This document shows positions 50,883 to 59,720 of a DNA stretch of 64,000 bases, piece by piece. Within the stretch, counting starts at the first letter, position 1; every line of letters starts with the position of its first letter. The position numbers and the translations under genes were made by a program. The notes under the pieces were generated by a model that was given only the letters and a program-made list of their open reading frames with translations, was not told where the DNA came from and made no database searches. The DNA comes from Streptomyces collinus (GTDB lineage Bacteria > Actinomycetota > Actinomycetes > Streptomycetales > Streptomycetaceae), in NCBI RefSeq assembly GCF_031348265.1, contig NZ_CP133771.1, positions 1,798,001-1,862,000 on the forward strand, written 5' to 3'.

Positions 50883-52532
50883 GTGTTCGAAGAACCGGGC
50901 CATGAGCGTGTGATCGCCGGCCGCTACCGGCTGCTGGCGCCGCTCGGCGAGGGCGGCATGGGAACGGTGTGGCGCGCCCGCGACGAGGTGCTGCACCGCG
51001 AGGTGGCCGTCAAGGAGGTGCGCGCCCCGTCCGGGCTGGCGGGGGACGACGTGCAGCGGATGTACGCCCGGCTGGAGCGTGAGGCGTGGGCCGCGGCCCG
51101 GGTCGCCAACCACAACGTGGTGACGGTGTACGACGTGGCGACGGACGACAACCGGCCGTGGATCGTCATGGAACTGGTGCGCGGACTCTCCCTGGCGGAG
51201 GTCCTGGACGCCGAGGGCCCGATGACACCGCAGCGTGCCGCGCACGTCGGCGCCGAGGTGCTGTCCGCGCTGCGAGCGGCGCACGAGGCCGGGGTACTGC
51301 ACCGCGACGTGAAGCCGGCCAACGTGCTGATCTCGAACGACGGCCGGATCGTGCTCACCGACTTCGGCATCGCCATGGTCGAGGGCAGCTCGGCGCTGAC
51401 CATGACCGGGGAGGTCATCGGCTCTCCTGAGTTCCTCGCCCCGGAGCGGGCGCTCGGCCGTACGCCGGGCCCGGAGTCGGACCTGTGGTCGCTCGGGGTG
51501 CTGCTGTACGCGGCAGTCGAGGGCATCTCCCCCTTCCGTCACGACACCCCGCTGAGCACCCTGCGGGCGATCGTCGACGAGGAGCTGCCGCCGCCGTACC
51601 GGGCGGGTCCGCTCGCCCCGGTGATCGAGGGGCTGCTGCGCAAGGACCCCGAGCAGCGGCTGCCGCCCGAGCGGGCCGAGCAGGATCTGCGGGCCGTCGC
51701 GGCGGGCGGCTCGCCGGGCCCGGACCTGACGCGGGCGGTGGCGTTCCCACCGACCGTCGCGGGCCACCCCGAGCCCGCTCCCACACCCCCGATGCCGTTC
51801 CCCGGCTCGTCTGCGGCCTCCGGGCCGACCGCCGCCACGGCGGCCACCGGCCCGGACCGGGACCGCAGGACCGGGCGGGTGCTGGTCGCCGGCGTGATCG
51901 CGCTGGCGCTCGCGGTGGGCGGTCTGACGTACGCGCTGCTCAACAACGGGGACGGTTCCGACGGCAAGGACCAGGGCGCCGGGGACACCACGCCCACGGC
52001 TGCCGAGAGTCCGCCGGAGAACACCGCGACCGAGAAGTCCAGCCCGTCGCCGACCCCGAGCGAGAGCAAGGAGAGCAGTCCGCCGCCGCAGTCGGTGCGG
52101 GTCGCCCTGGAGGGCCGGCGCACGGACTACGCGGGCACCTGTCCGCCGCCGAACGCGCAGGCGCCGGAGTTCACGGCGACGCTCACGGTGGGGCGGCTGC
52201 CGGCCGAGGTGAGCTACCGCTGGGTGACGCGGGACGGCCAGGTGCTGGACGGGGGCTGGAAGACGCTGTCGTTCGCGGAGGGCGGCGGCCGTTCGCAGCG
52301 GGACACGGTGCGGGTGACGACCGAGGCGGAGACCGGGACGTTCGAGAACGAGATCAGCGTCGAGGTGCGGGAGCCGGTGCGGACGACGTCCGAGTCGGTG
52401 CCGTTCTCCGTGTCCTGCGAGGCGGAGACCCCGACGGGCGGGGCCTCCCCTTCTCCTTCCGACTCGGACTCGGACTCGGGCCCGGACGCGGAATCGGACT
52501 CGGACTCCGGCTCCGGCTCCGGCTCCGGCTGA
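50883..52532 (+). CDS. Transmembrane Ser/Thr protein kinase
   Basis: 549 residues, GTG start. The Hanks kinase domain (about 14-275) has LGEGGMGTV (21-29), Lys44, HRDVKPANVL (from 140), DFGIAMVEG and APERALG. One helix lies at about 336-358. The outside part is a Ser/Thr/Pro linker, a compact domain (VALEGRRTDYAGTCPP onward) and a Ser/Asp-rich tail. The domain is not PASTA. It likely senses an envelope cue. It converges with the SGNH lipase gene, with only 4 bp between the stops. Confidence 0.94.
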   Translation: MFEEPGHERVIAGRYRLLAPLGEGGMGTVWRARDEVLHREVAVKEVRAPSGLAGDDVQRMYARLEREAWAAARVANHNVVTVYDVATDDNRPWIVMELVRGLSLAEVLDAEGPMTPQRAAHVGAEVLSALRAAHEAGVLHRDVKPANVLISNDGRIVLTDFGIAMVEGSSALTMTGEVIGSPEFLAPERALGRTPGPESDLWSLGVLLYAAVEGISPFRHDTPLSTLRAIVDEELPPPYRAGPLAPVIEGLLRKDPEQRLPPERAEQDLRAVAAGGSPGPDLTRAVAFPPTVAGHPEPAPTPPMPFPGSSAASGPTAATAATGPDRDRRTGRVLVAGVIALALAVGGLTYALLNNGDGSDGKDQGAGDTTPTAAESPPENTATEKSSPSPTPSESKESSPPPQSVRVALEGRRTDYAGTCPPPNAQAPEFTATLTVGRLPAEVSYRWVTRDGQVLDGGWKTLSFAEGGGRSQRDTVRVTTEAETGTFENEISVEVREPVRTTSESVPFSVSCEAETPTGGASPSPSDSDSDSGPDAESDSDSGSGSGSG

Positions 52533-52536
52533 GCGG

Positions 52537-53343
52537 TCAGTCGTTGCTGTTGAGCACCGGCAGGTAGCCGCCCGACTGGCCCGGTGCCTTCGGGTGGTAC
52601 GACTCGCCGATGTTGAGCCAGCTGACGCTGTGCAGCCAGGAGTCGCCGGAGCAGATCTCGTGGCCGGTGAAGGTGGAGCGGACGTCGCCGAAGGCGAAGC
52701 CGTGGTTCGCGGCGCGCTTGGCGATGGCGGTGTTGAGGTGGTCGGAGGCGTCGTTGATGGCCTTGCGCTTGGTCTCGGACAGACCGAGGCAGGTGGCGCC
52801 GAGCTTGTAGAAGCGGGGGTAGCCGAGGACCACGACCCGGGCGGCGGGGGCCTTGGTGCGGATGGCCGAGTACACGCCGTCGAGCTTGCCGGGGAGCGTG
52901 GAGTCGACGTACGCCCGCGCGGTGTTGATGCGGGAGACGCAGGCGCTGTCGGACTGGGTGACACAGGTCGTCATGACGTCGGCGAATCCGGCGTCGTTGC
53001 CGCCGACGCTGATCGAGACGAGGGCGGTGGAGGCGCTGAGCGGAGTGAGCTGATTCGCGAGAACATCACCCGTTCGGGCGCCCGAGCAGGCGGTGAAGGC
53101 GAAGGTCGAGGGTGAGTTGGCGGCGGCCCAGAGGTAGGGATAGGCCTTGGTGCTGCGCTTGCAGTCGCCGCTGGAGCTGATGTAGCTGCCCGCTCCGACT
53201 CCGGAGGAGTAGGAGTCACCGAGCGCCACGTAGCCGCCAGTTGCGGCGAGTGAGGACGCCTGCGCCGTCGCCGCCCCGGTGAGGGCGGTGCCGACGGCGA
53301 GGAGGAGCGAGCTCACGAGGACGACAAGTCGGGAACGTCTCAT
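52537..53343 (-). CDS. Secreted SGNH/GDSL lipase-esterase
   Basis: 268 residues, ATG 53343 with gggagg upstream. The signal is LVVLVSSLLLAVGTALTGAATAQA. Block I GDSYSSG (nucleophile Ser44), block III VGGND, and block V SYHP with the catalytic His are present, and six cysteines fit three disulphides. It resembles the extracellular lipase SCO1725 of S. coelicolor (from memory). It hydrolyses short- to medium-chain esters outside the cell. Confidence 0.93.
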   Translation of the reverse strand: MRRSRLVVLVSSLLLAVGTALTGAATAQASSLAATGGYVALGDSYSSGVGAGSYISSSGDCKRSTKAYPYLWAAANSPSTFAFTACSGARTGDVLANQLTPLSASTALVSISVGGNDAGFADVMTTCVTQSDSACVSRINTARAYVDSTLPGKLDGVYSAIRTKAPAARVVVLGYPRFYKLGATCLGLSETKRKAINDASDHLNTAIAKRAANHGFAFGDVRSTFTGHEICSGDSWLHSVSWLNIGESYHPKAPGQSGGYLPVLNSND

Positions 53344-53679
53344 GGAACCTCCCTTTAGCAGGATCTCTGCCATAACCGTGGTAGCAGCTACGCGTGTTGA
53401 CAGGAAGTGTCCATGCCAAGTCTTTTCGGTCCATCCCCGGACGCTTGGCACGTTCCCCACACCTTGTGTTACGCGTCAGGGCTCTCTTGTTACGTGCCCA
53501 TGACAGATTTGTTGACGGATGCTCAACTCTCTTGTTCTACGCCAGTAGTTGGTCGACGCTTTACTCCGGCCGGGAGCGGAACGCGACGCTCCCGGGCCGT
53601 GTGCGCGAGCACGCGCACATCCCCCACATGACGCGCGCCCCACCCAGGCGCGCGCCGCCTAGAGGAGGACTCCCTCGTA
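53344..53679 (+). promoter_or_regulatory. Divergent promoter region with direct repeats and leader hairpins
   Basis: The 336-bp gap between the lipase and subtilase genes holds a palindrome GTAGCAGCTAC (53381-53391) and two TGTTACG repeats 21 bp apart (53467-53473, 53488-53494). It also contains a near-perfect hairpin ggccgggagcg/cgctcccgggcc (53568-53598) and a perfect GTGCGCG-agca-CGCGCAC hairpin (53601-53618). The hairpins would lie in the subtilase leader RNA. No gene is seen here. Confidence 0.5.
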
Positions 53680-54885
53680 ATGGCACAACTGCGTAGCAAG
53701 AGAATCGGGTTCGCCGCACTCACCTCGCTGGCGACCGCCGCCCTCGTCGGCGGGCTCACCGCCCTTCCCGCCCAGGCCGCGCCCGCCGAGGGCCGGGTGC
53801 TCGCCGCGGACTCCCCGACCGCGATCAAGGACAGCTACCTGGTCACGCTCAAGAAGAGCGCCGGCCTGAAGGCCGCCTCGGCCGCGGGCCAGGGGCTGGT
53901 GAAGGAGTACGGCGGCTCGGTCGACAAGACGTTCGGCAAGGCGCTGAACGGCTACTCCGCCACCCTCTCCGCCACCGAGGCCCGGCGCCTGGCCGCCGAC
54001 CCGGCGGTGGCCTCCGTCGAGCAGAACCAGCGGGTCGGACTCGCCGCCACCCAGACCAACGCCCCCTGGGGCCTGGACCGCATCGACCAGGCCTCGCTCC
54101 CGCTGTCCGGCACCTACACCTACCCGGACAGCGCGGGCAGCGGCGTGACGGTCTACGTCATCGACACCGGTGTGCGCATCACCCACCAGCAGATCAGCGG
54201 CCGTGCCGCACACGGCTACGACGCGGTCGACGGCGACAGCAACGCCTCCGACGGCAACGGCCACGGCACCCACGTGGCCACCACCATCGCGGGCTCGACC
54301 TACGGCGTCGCCAAGAAGGCGAAGATCGTGGGCGTGCGGGTGCTGAACAACAGCGGCTCCGGCACCACGGCCGGTGTGATCGCCGGCATCGACTGGGTGA
54401 CGAAGAACCACTCCGGCCCCTCGGTGGCCAACATGTCGCTCGGCGGCGGCGCCTCCGCCACCCTGGACACGGCCGTCCGCAACTCCATAGCCAGCGGCGT
54501 CACGTATGCCGTCGCCGCGGGCAACAGCAGCACCACCGCCTCCTCGTCCTCCCCGGCCCGGGTCGCCGAGGCGATCACGGTCGGTGCCACCACCAGCACG
54601 GACGCCAAGGCGAGCTACTCCAACTACGGCTCCGCGCTGGACATCTTCGCGCCCGGCTCCTCCATCACGGCCGGTTGGCACACCGGCGACACCGCGACCA
54701 ACACCATCTCCGGCACCTCGATGGCGACCCCGCACGTCGCTGGCGCGGCGGCGGTCTACCTGGCGGGCCACACCTCGTCCACCCCGGCCCAGGTCGCCAC
54801 GGCCCTGGTGAACGGCGCCGTCACCGGCAAGGTCACCAGCGCGGGTTCGGGCTCGCCGAACCGGCTGCTGCAGCTCGTGCAGTGA
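53680..54885 (+). CDS. Secreted subtilisin-like serine protease (S8) with I9 propeptide
   Basis: 401 residues with agaggagg before ATG 53680. The signal peptide ends near PAQAAPA. The I9 propeptide inhibitor spans about residues 45-125 (SYLVTLKKSAGLKAA). Catalytic triad Asp162 (VIDTGV), His195 (GHGTHV) and Ser347 (GTSMATPHVAG) is complete. The mature enzyme would start near AATQTNAPWGLDRID. It is a secreted scavenging protease, single gene, followed by a strong terminator. Confidence 0.97.
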   Translation: MAQLRSKRIGFAALTSLATAALVGGLTALPAQAAPAEGRVLAADSPTAIKDSYLVTLKKSAGLKAASAAGQGLVKEYGGSVDKTFGKALNGYSATLSATEARRLAADPAVASVEQNQRVGLAATQTNAPWGLDRIDQASLPLSGTYTYPDSAGSGVTVYVIDTGVRITHQQISGRAAHGYDAVDGDSNASDGNGHGTHVATTIAGSTYGVAKKAKIVGVRVLNNSGSGTTAGVIAGIDWVTKNHSGPSVANMSLGGGASATLDTAVRNSIASGVTYAVAAGNSSTTASSSSPARVAEAITVGATTSTDAKASYSNYGSALDIFAPGSSITAGWHTGDTATNTISGTSMATPHVAGAAAVYLAGHTSSTPAQVATALVNGAVTGKVTSAGSGSPNRLLQLVQ

Positions 54886-54910
54886 CCGCGGACCGCACCG
54901 GCACCTGAAC

Positions 54911-54951
54911 ATGCGTTCCCCGGAGGCCCTGATCGCCTCCGGGGAACGCAT
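54911..54951 (+). terminator. Strong terminator after the subtilase gene
   Basis: A perfect 17-bp stem, ATGCGTTCCCCGGAGGC with its complement, surrounds a 7-base loop. It begins 26 bp after the stop and is followed by gttt. Confidence 0.9.
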
Positions 54952-55364
54952 GTTTATGCGAAGGGAACGTGCAACTTGCGTCGCACAAGGCGCCTGCCGC
55001 AACGGCCAAACCAACAAAAACGTGAGGGGCCGTTCCAGGTCTTGCCATACGGGTTCAATCGTCAATACCGTCATACATCTCACCCGCATCGGTCCGTCAG
55101 TACGCGGCTCTAGGGGAGGGCTCAAGGACCGCGACGAACCGGCGCGGGGCGCGGTAGGGGGGTGCCGTGCTCGGTGACCGCACGTGGTGACCGGGCCGTG
55201 CCGCGCGGTCGGCTGCCGTTTTCGCGGCCGGCCAGCTTTGCCAGCTCACCCGGCGTGCCCGAAGTTCCATGTCGGCGTGCCTCGAGTGAGAACCCCCCTT
55301 TCGAACCGGATTGGATCCGGACTGCCCTGGGGGGGCGGTCCACCGGACGAGAGGGACCAGACTC
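54952..55364. other. Gap of 413 bp without a gene
   Basis: This stretch is more AT-rich than its surroundings near 54960-55090 (for example caaaccaacaaaaacgtgag), which suggests a promoter area for the glycosyltransferase operon. No frame has coding character. A ggagggctcaagg stretch near 55115 is not followed by a convincing start. Confidence 0.6.
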
Positions 55365-56186
55365 ATGAGCTCAGTTCTGCAGCCGGCCGCCGCGGAGCAG
55401 CATCCGCCGCTCGCCGGGAAGTACCGGCCCGTCTCCTCGCACCTGGCCATCGCGCCGCCGGTGAGCGTGGTCATCCCGGCCATGAACGAGGCGGAGAACC
55501 TTCCGTACGTCTTCAAGTCCCTGCCCGACTGGATACACGAAGTGGTCCTGGTCGACGGCAACTCCACCGACAACACCGTCCAGGTGGCCCGCGAGCTGTG
55601 GCCCGAGGTGAAGGTCGTCGAGCAGCGCGGCAAGGGCAAGGGCGACGCCCTGATCACCGGGTTCCAGGCCTGCACCGGCGACATCATCGTGATGGTCGAC
55701 GCGGACGGCTCGGCGGACGGCGGGGAGATCCTCTCCTACGTCTCCGCCCTGGTCTCCGGCGCGGACTTCGCCAAGGGCTCCCGCTTCGCCAACGGCGGCG
55801 GCACCGACGACATGACCTTCATCCGCAAGATGGGCAACTGGGCACTGTGCACGGTCGTCAACCGCAAGTTCGGCGCCCGCTACACCGACCTCTGCTACGG
55901 CTACAACGCGTTCTGGCGGCACTGCCTCGACAAGATCGACCTCGACTGCACCGGCTTCGAGGTCGAGACCCTGATGAACATCCGCGTCGTCAAGGCCGGG
56001 CTGAAGGTGCAGGAGATCCCGAGCCACGAATACCTCCGCATCCACGGCGTCAGCAATCTGCGGGCCGTGCGGGACGGACTGCGCGTGCTCCGGGTGATCC
56101 TTCAGGAGCGCTCCAACCGCCGTGCCCTGCGCCGCCGTTCGCCCCAGTCTCCGATGCTGGACGCGATGCGGGGAGAGGTGTCTTGA
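55365..56186 (+). CDS. GT2 glycosyltransferase (polyprenyl-phosphate sugar type)
   Basis: 273 residues from ATG 55365 (gaccagactc upstream). The GT-A fold has VSVVIPAMNEAENLPYVFKSL, acidic motif IVMVDADGSADGG and CYGYNAFW. It resembles dolichyl-phosphate-mannose synthase-like enzymes, without the C-terminal membrane helices of full polyprenol transferases. It is the first of three overlapping genes with another GT2 and a polysaccharide deacetylase. Confidence 0.9.
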   Translation: MSSVLQPAAAEQHPPLAGKYRPVSSHLAIAPPVSVVIPAMNEAENLPYVFKSLPDWIHEVVLVDGNSTDNTVQVARELWPEVKVVEQRGKGKGDALITGFQACTGDIIVMVDADGSADGGEILSYVSALVSGADFAKGSRFANGGGTDDMTFIRKMGNWALCTVVNRKFGARYTDLCYGYNAFWRHCLDKIDLDCTGFEVETLMNIRVVKAGLKVQEIPSHEYLRIHGVSNLRAVRDGLRVLRVILQERSNRRALRRRSPQSPMLDAMRGEVS

Positions 56187-57181
56187 GCGGTCCCGGCATC
56201 TCCGTCGTGATCTGCGCGTACACCGAGGACCGCTGGGAGGACATCCTCGCCGCGGTCTCCTCGGTCCACGCGCAGTCACAGCCGGCCCTGGAGACGCTGC
56301 TGGTCGTCGATCACAACGAGACGCTCCGGGAGCGGCTGGCCAAGGAGTACAAGGACTCCTCCGAGGGGTCCGTGGTGCGGGTGCTCGCCAACGCGGGCCC
56401 CCGCGGGCTGTCCGCCGGCCGCAACACCGGCATCGCCGCGGCCCGCGGCGAGATCGTGGCCTTCCTCGACGACGACGCCGTGGCCGAGCGCGACTGGCTG
56501 CGGCACTTCGCCGAGGCGTACGCCGACGAGCGGGTGATGGCGGTGGGCGGGCGCACGGTGCCGGTCTGGGCGTCGGGGCGGCGGCCGGACTGGTTCCCGG
56601 AGGAGTTCGACTGGGTGGTGGGCTGCACGTACCGGGGCCTGCCGCGCGGCCGGGTCCGGGTGCGCAACGTGCTCGGCGGCAACGCCTCGTTCCGCCGCAG
56701 CGCCTTCGACGCGGCGGGCGGCTTCGCCACCGGCATCGGCCGGGACGGCGACAAGCGCCCGCTGGGCTGCGAGGAGACGGAACTGTGCATCCGCCTCAGC
56801 CGCGCCCGGCCCGAGGCGGTGCTGCTGATCGACGACCGGGCGGTGATCCACCACCGGGTGCCCGAGATCCGCGAGCACTTCCGCTACTTCCGCACCCGCA
56901 CCTACGCCGAGGGCCTGTCCAAGGCCCTGGTGGCGCGCAGCGTCGGCGCCGGGAAGGGCTTGGAGTCGGAGCGCCGGTACGCCACGCGGGTCCTGCCGGC
57001 CGGGGTGGCGCGGGGGCTGCGGGACGCCCTGCTGGCCCGGCCGGGCGGTGCGGGCCGGGCGGGTGCGATCGTGGCCGGGGTGCTGACGGCGGCGGGCGGT
57101 TACGTCGTGGGCAGCGTCCGGGCGCGCCGGGGCGGGACCACGTTCCGGGTGCCCGCGGTGGGGGTGGCGGCCCGTGAGTGA
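56183..57181 (+). CDS. GT2 glycosyltransferase with TTG start
   Basis: 332 residues. The only start that fits the GT2 N-terminus (SGPGISVVICAYTEDRWEDIL) is TTG 56183, which overlaps the previous stop (TTGA) and follows ggggagagg. DDDAVAERDWLRHF holds the metal-binding Asp run, and LGGNASFRRSAFDAAGGF plus CEETELCIRL are acceptor-side motifs. It likely adds sugars to a wall polysaccharide. The C-terminus has a hydrophobic helix (AGAIVAGVLTAAGGYVVGS). Confidence 0.88.
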   Translation: MSGPGISVVICAYTEDRWEDILAAVSSVHAQSQPALETLLVVDHNETLRERLAKEYKDSSEGSVVRVLANAGPRGLSAGRNTGIAAARGEIVAFLDDDAVAERDWLRHFAEAYADERVMAVGGRTVPVWASGRRPDWFPEEFDWVVGCTYRGLPRGRVRVRNVLGGNASFRRSAFDAAGGFATGIGRDGDKRPLGCEETELCIRLSRARPEAVLLIDDRAVIHHRVPEIREHFRYFRTRTYAEGLSKALVARSVGAGKGLESERRYATRVLPAGVARGLRDALLARPGGAGRAGAIVAGVLTAAGGYVVGSVRARRGGTTFRVPAVGVAARE

Positions 57182-57974
57182 CGTCCGTGTACCGATCCTC
57201 ATGTACCACGCGGTGGCGACCGAGCCGAACGAGGCGACCCGCGCCCTGTCGGTGACCCCGGAGGCGTTCGCCGAGCAGATGGCGGTGCTCGCCGACCGGG
57301 GCCTCACGCCGGTCACCACGGCCGAACTGGCGGCGTGCTGGCGTTCCGGCCGCGCGCTGCCCGAGCGGCCCGTCCTCATCACCTTCGACGACGGCTACGA
57401 GGGCGTGCACCGGCACGCCCTCCCCGCCCTGGCCAAGCACGGTTTCCCGGCCACCCTGTTCGTCTCGACCGGGTGGCTCAGGGGGCCGTACGACACCGGG
57501 GGCGGCCTGGACACCATGCTGGACTGGGACCAGGTGCGCGAACTCGCGGCGGCGGGCGTCGAGATCGGCGGGCACAGCCACAGCCACCCGCAGCTCGACC
57601 AGGTCTCCGACGCCACCCTGCGGTTCGAGCTGATCCACTGCAAGGAGATCGTCTCGGACCAGCTGGGCACCGTCCCGGCCTCGTTCGCCTACCCCTACGG
57701 CTACTCCAGCCGCCGGGTCCGGCAGGCGGTGCGCGAGACGGGCTACGCCCAGGCCCTCGCCGTCGGCAACGGGCTCGCGCGGCGCGCGCAGGGGCCCTAC
57801 GCACTGCGGCGGGTGACGGTGCGCCGCAGCACGGGCATCGAGGAGTTCGAGCGGGTCGTCGAGGGCCGCGCGATCGCCCGTACGTTCGCCGGGGACCGTG
57901 CCCTGACCAAGGGGTACGCCGTCGTCCGCAGGGTCCGGCAGGCGCGCCGGCTGGTCTCCCGCTCACTGGGCTGA
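57174..57974 (+). CDS. NodB-type polysaccharide deacetylase
   Basis: 266 residues from GTG 57174, overlapping the GT2 gene by 8 bp. NodB motifs are ITFDDGYEG (metal Asp), GGHSHSHPQL (the H-x3-H zinc motif) and FAYPYGYSSR. It removes N-acetyl groups from a glycan, which fits a surface polysaccharide made by the two upstream GT2 enzymes. There is no signal peptide. A strong hairpin follows. Confidence 0.92.
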   Translation: MSDVRVPILMYHAVATEPNEATRALSVTPEAFAEQMAVLADRGLTPVTTAELAACWRSGRALPERPVLITFDDGYEGVHRHALPALAKHGFPATLFVSTGWLRGPYDTGGGLDTMLDWDQVRELAAAGVEIGGHSHSHPQLDQVSDATLRFELIHCKEIVSDQLGTVPASFAYPYGYSSRRVRQAVRETGYAQALAVGNGLARRAQGPYALRRVTVRRSTGIEEFERVVEGRAIARTFAGDRALTKGYAVVRRVRQARRLVSRSLG

Positions 57975-57992
57975 CCTGCACAAGGGCGACAT

Positions 57993-58025
57993 GCCGCGTG
58001 CACCGGGAAACCGGGTGCACGCGGC
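57993..58025 (+). terminator. Terminator of the GT2-GT2-deacetylase operon
   Basis: A perfect 12-bp stem, GCCGCGTGCACC (57993-58004) and GGTGCACGCGGC (58014-58025), with a 9-base loop, 19 bp after the stop. It lies 24 bp before the AAA gene start, so it also defines that leader. Confidence 0.85.
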
Positions 58026-58049
58026 CTCCCCGTGCCGGATCATGGCGGC

Positions 58050-59144
58050 ATGTCTGGAAACCCGCACGAGGCGCTGCCGATCCGGCTCAACGTCGACGAC
58101 TCCGACTCCCCGTCCGACGTCGTCGACGCGCTGTTCCTCGGCCGCTTCGCGACGGGCGAGCAGCCGTTCTCCCACGCGGTGAACATCGACCGCGTGCGGT
58201 CCGGTGCGACGCTGATGCCGCCCGGCGCCCGGGTGCTGCGCGTCGCCCGGGACGACGACCGCAGCGCGACGCTCGCCGAGGGCGACGGCTGGACGCTGCT
58301 GGTCTCCCGCTGGAACCGGGGCGCCGACGTCACGGTGACGGCGACCGGCGAGGAACTCGCGAAGAAGATCCTCGACCAGGCCACGGACGGCGCGGCCGAC
58401 GAGCCCGAACCGCAGCCGGAGAACGTCACGATGGGCTTCTGGTACGTCTCCCCGCGCCGCGGCCCGCACCGCACCACCCGGCAGATCGCGGCGGGCACCT
58501 GGGACGAGGTCCGTCCCAACTACACCGCGCCGGTGGCGGACGCCATGGACCGCCTGATGAAGACGACCCCGGAGGACATCGCGGGCCGTCTCCTGCTGCT
58601 GCACGGCCCGCCGGGCACCGGCAAGACCTCGGCGCTGCGGACGCTGGCCCGGTCCTGGCGCGACTGGTGCCAGGTGGACTGCGTCCTGGACCCCGAGCGG
58701 CTCTTCTCCGACGTCGGCTACCTCATGGACATCGCCATCGGCGAGGAGGACGCGACGGGCAAGGGCCGCTGGCGGCTGCTGCTCCTGGAGGACTGCGACG
58801 AACTGATCCGCGGCGAGGCCAAGCACACGGCGGGCCAGGCGCTTTCGAGGCTGCTGAACCTGACGGACGGCCTGCTCGGCCAGGGGCGCAACGTCCTGGT
58901 CGGGGTCACGACCAACGAGGACCTGGAGCGCCTGCACCCGGCCGTGGTCCGCCCGGGCCGCTGCCTCGCCCGGATCGAGGTCGGTCCGCTGACCCGCCGC
59001 GAGGCGGTGACCTGGCTGGGCCATGAGGAGGGCGTCGGCCGCGAGGGCGCGACGCTGGCGGAGCTGTACGCGCTGCGCCGGGGCACGTCCCCGACGTCCC
59101 TGCCGGAGCCGCGCGGGGGCGTCGACGCGGGGCTGTATCTGTAG
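58050..59144 (+). CDS. AAA ATPase with N-terminal DUF5925-like domain
   Basis: 364 residues from ATG 58050; GTG 58032 is an alternative. The N-terminal 160 residues (LPIRLNVDDSDSPSDVVDALFLGRFATGEQPFSHAVNIDRV) fit DUF5925. The AAA module has Walker A LLHGPPGTGKTSALR (about residue 190), Walker B WRLLLLEDCDEL, sensor-1 NVLVGVTTNEDL and arginine VRPGRCLARIE. The final Gly-rich tail is short. Role unknown; it probably remodels a protein partner. Confidence 0.85.
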   Translation: MSGNPHEALPIRLNVDDSDSPSDVVDALFLGRFATGEQPFSHAVNIDRVRSGATLMPPGARVLRVARDDDRSATLAEGDGWTLLVSRWNRGADVTVTATGEELAKKILDQATDGAADEPEPQPENVTMGFWYVSPRRGPHRTTRQIAAGTWDEVRPNYTAPVADAMDRLMKTTPEDIAGRLLLLHGPPGTGKTSALRTLARSWRDWCQVDCVLDPERLFSDVGYLMDIAIGEEDATGKGRWRLLLLEDCDELIRGEAKHTAGQALSRLLNLTDGLLGQGRNVLVGVTTNEDLERLHPAVVRPGRCLARIEVGPLTRREAVTWLGHEEGVGREGATLAELYALRRGTSPTSLPEPRGGVDAGLYL

Positions 59145-59280
59145 CGGGGGCACACCACCGGGCTCTGTGCGCGACCTTGCCGGGTTCGCTCACAACCGCT
59201 TCTCACCTCCCTGTTACCCGGGCGTGCCAAGGTGTGCCGCGGAGCGACGTCGCGCTCCGTAGGGACCAGGGAGGCCTCTG

Positions 59281-59676
59281 ATGGCGCACACGGCGCCCAC
59301 CGTGTTCAGCGAACCCGCCCACCGCGTCGCACGGTGGGTCCTGCCCGTCGTGCTCGGTGTCGTCTACGGCAACTGGGTCGCGGTGAACCGGCGTCACGGT
59401 GGCCCGATCACCGGAGCGTATGTGGCGTCGGGCGTCTGGAGTGCGCTCGCCTTCACGGCGCTCTGCATCGCCGTGGTCCAGGTCCTCCGGCGTCTCCGGC
59501 GCGATCTGCACGCTCTGCACGCCCTGCTGCGGGCCGTCTTCGCCGGTGTCGCACTGGGTTTCCTCTACAGTCAGACCGGCGACGACATCCGGCCCGTGGT
59601 CATCACTGCGCTGCTGGTCACGGTGGCCCTCTTCCTGCTGCTGTTCTACCGCTTCCACACGCGCGCCGACGCGTAG
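59281..59676 (+). CDS. Four-helix membrane protein, unknown function
   Basis: 131 residues. Helices lie at about 18-34, 46-69, 83-97 and 105-123. The pattern (RRHGGPITGAYVASG, LGFLYSQTGDD) is typical of small Streptomyces membrane proteins. Start ATG 59281 follows agggaggcctctg. No partner gene is obvious. Confidence 0.75.
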   Translation: MAHTAPTVFSEPAHRVARWVLPVVLGVVYGNWVAVNRRHGGPITGAYVASGVWSALAFTALCIAVVQVLRRLRRDLHALHALLRAVFAGVALGFLYSQTGDDIRPVVITALLVTVALFLLLFYRFHTRADA

Positions 59677-59720
59677 CCGCCCCGGCCGCCCTCCGGAGCC
59701 TGCGGTGCTTTGATAGGGAT

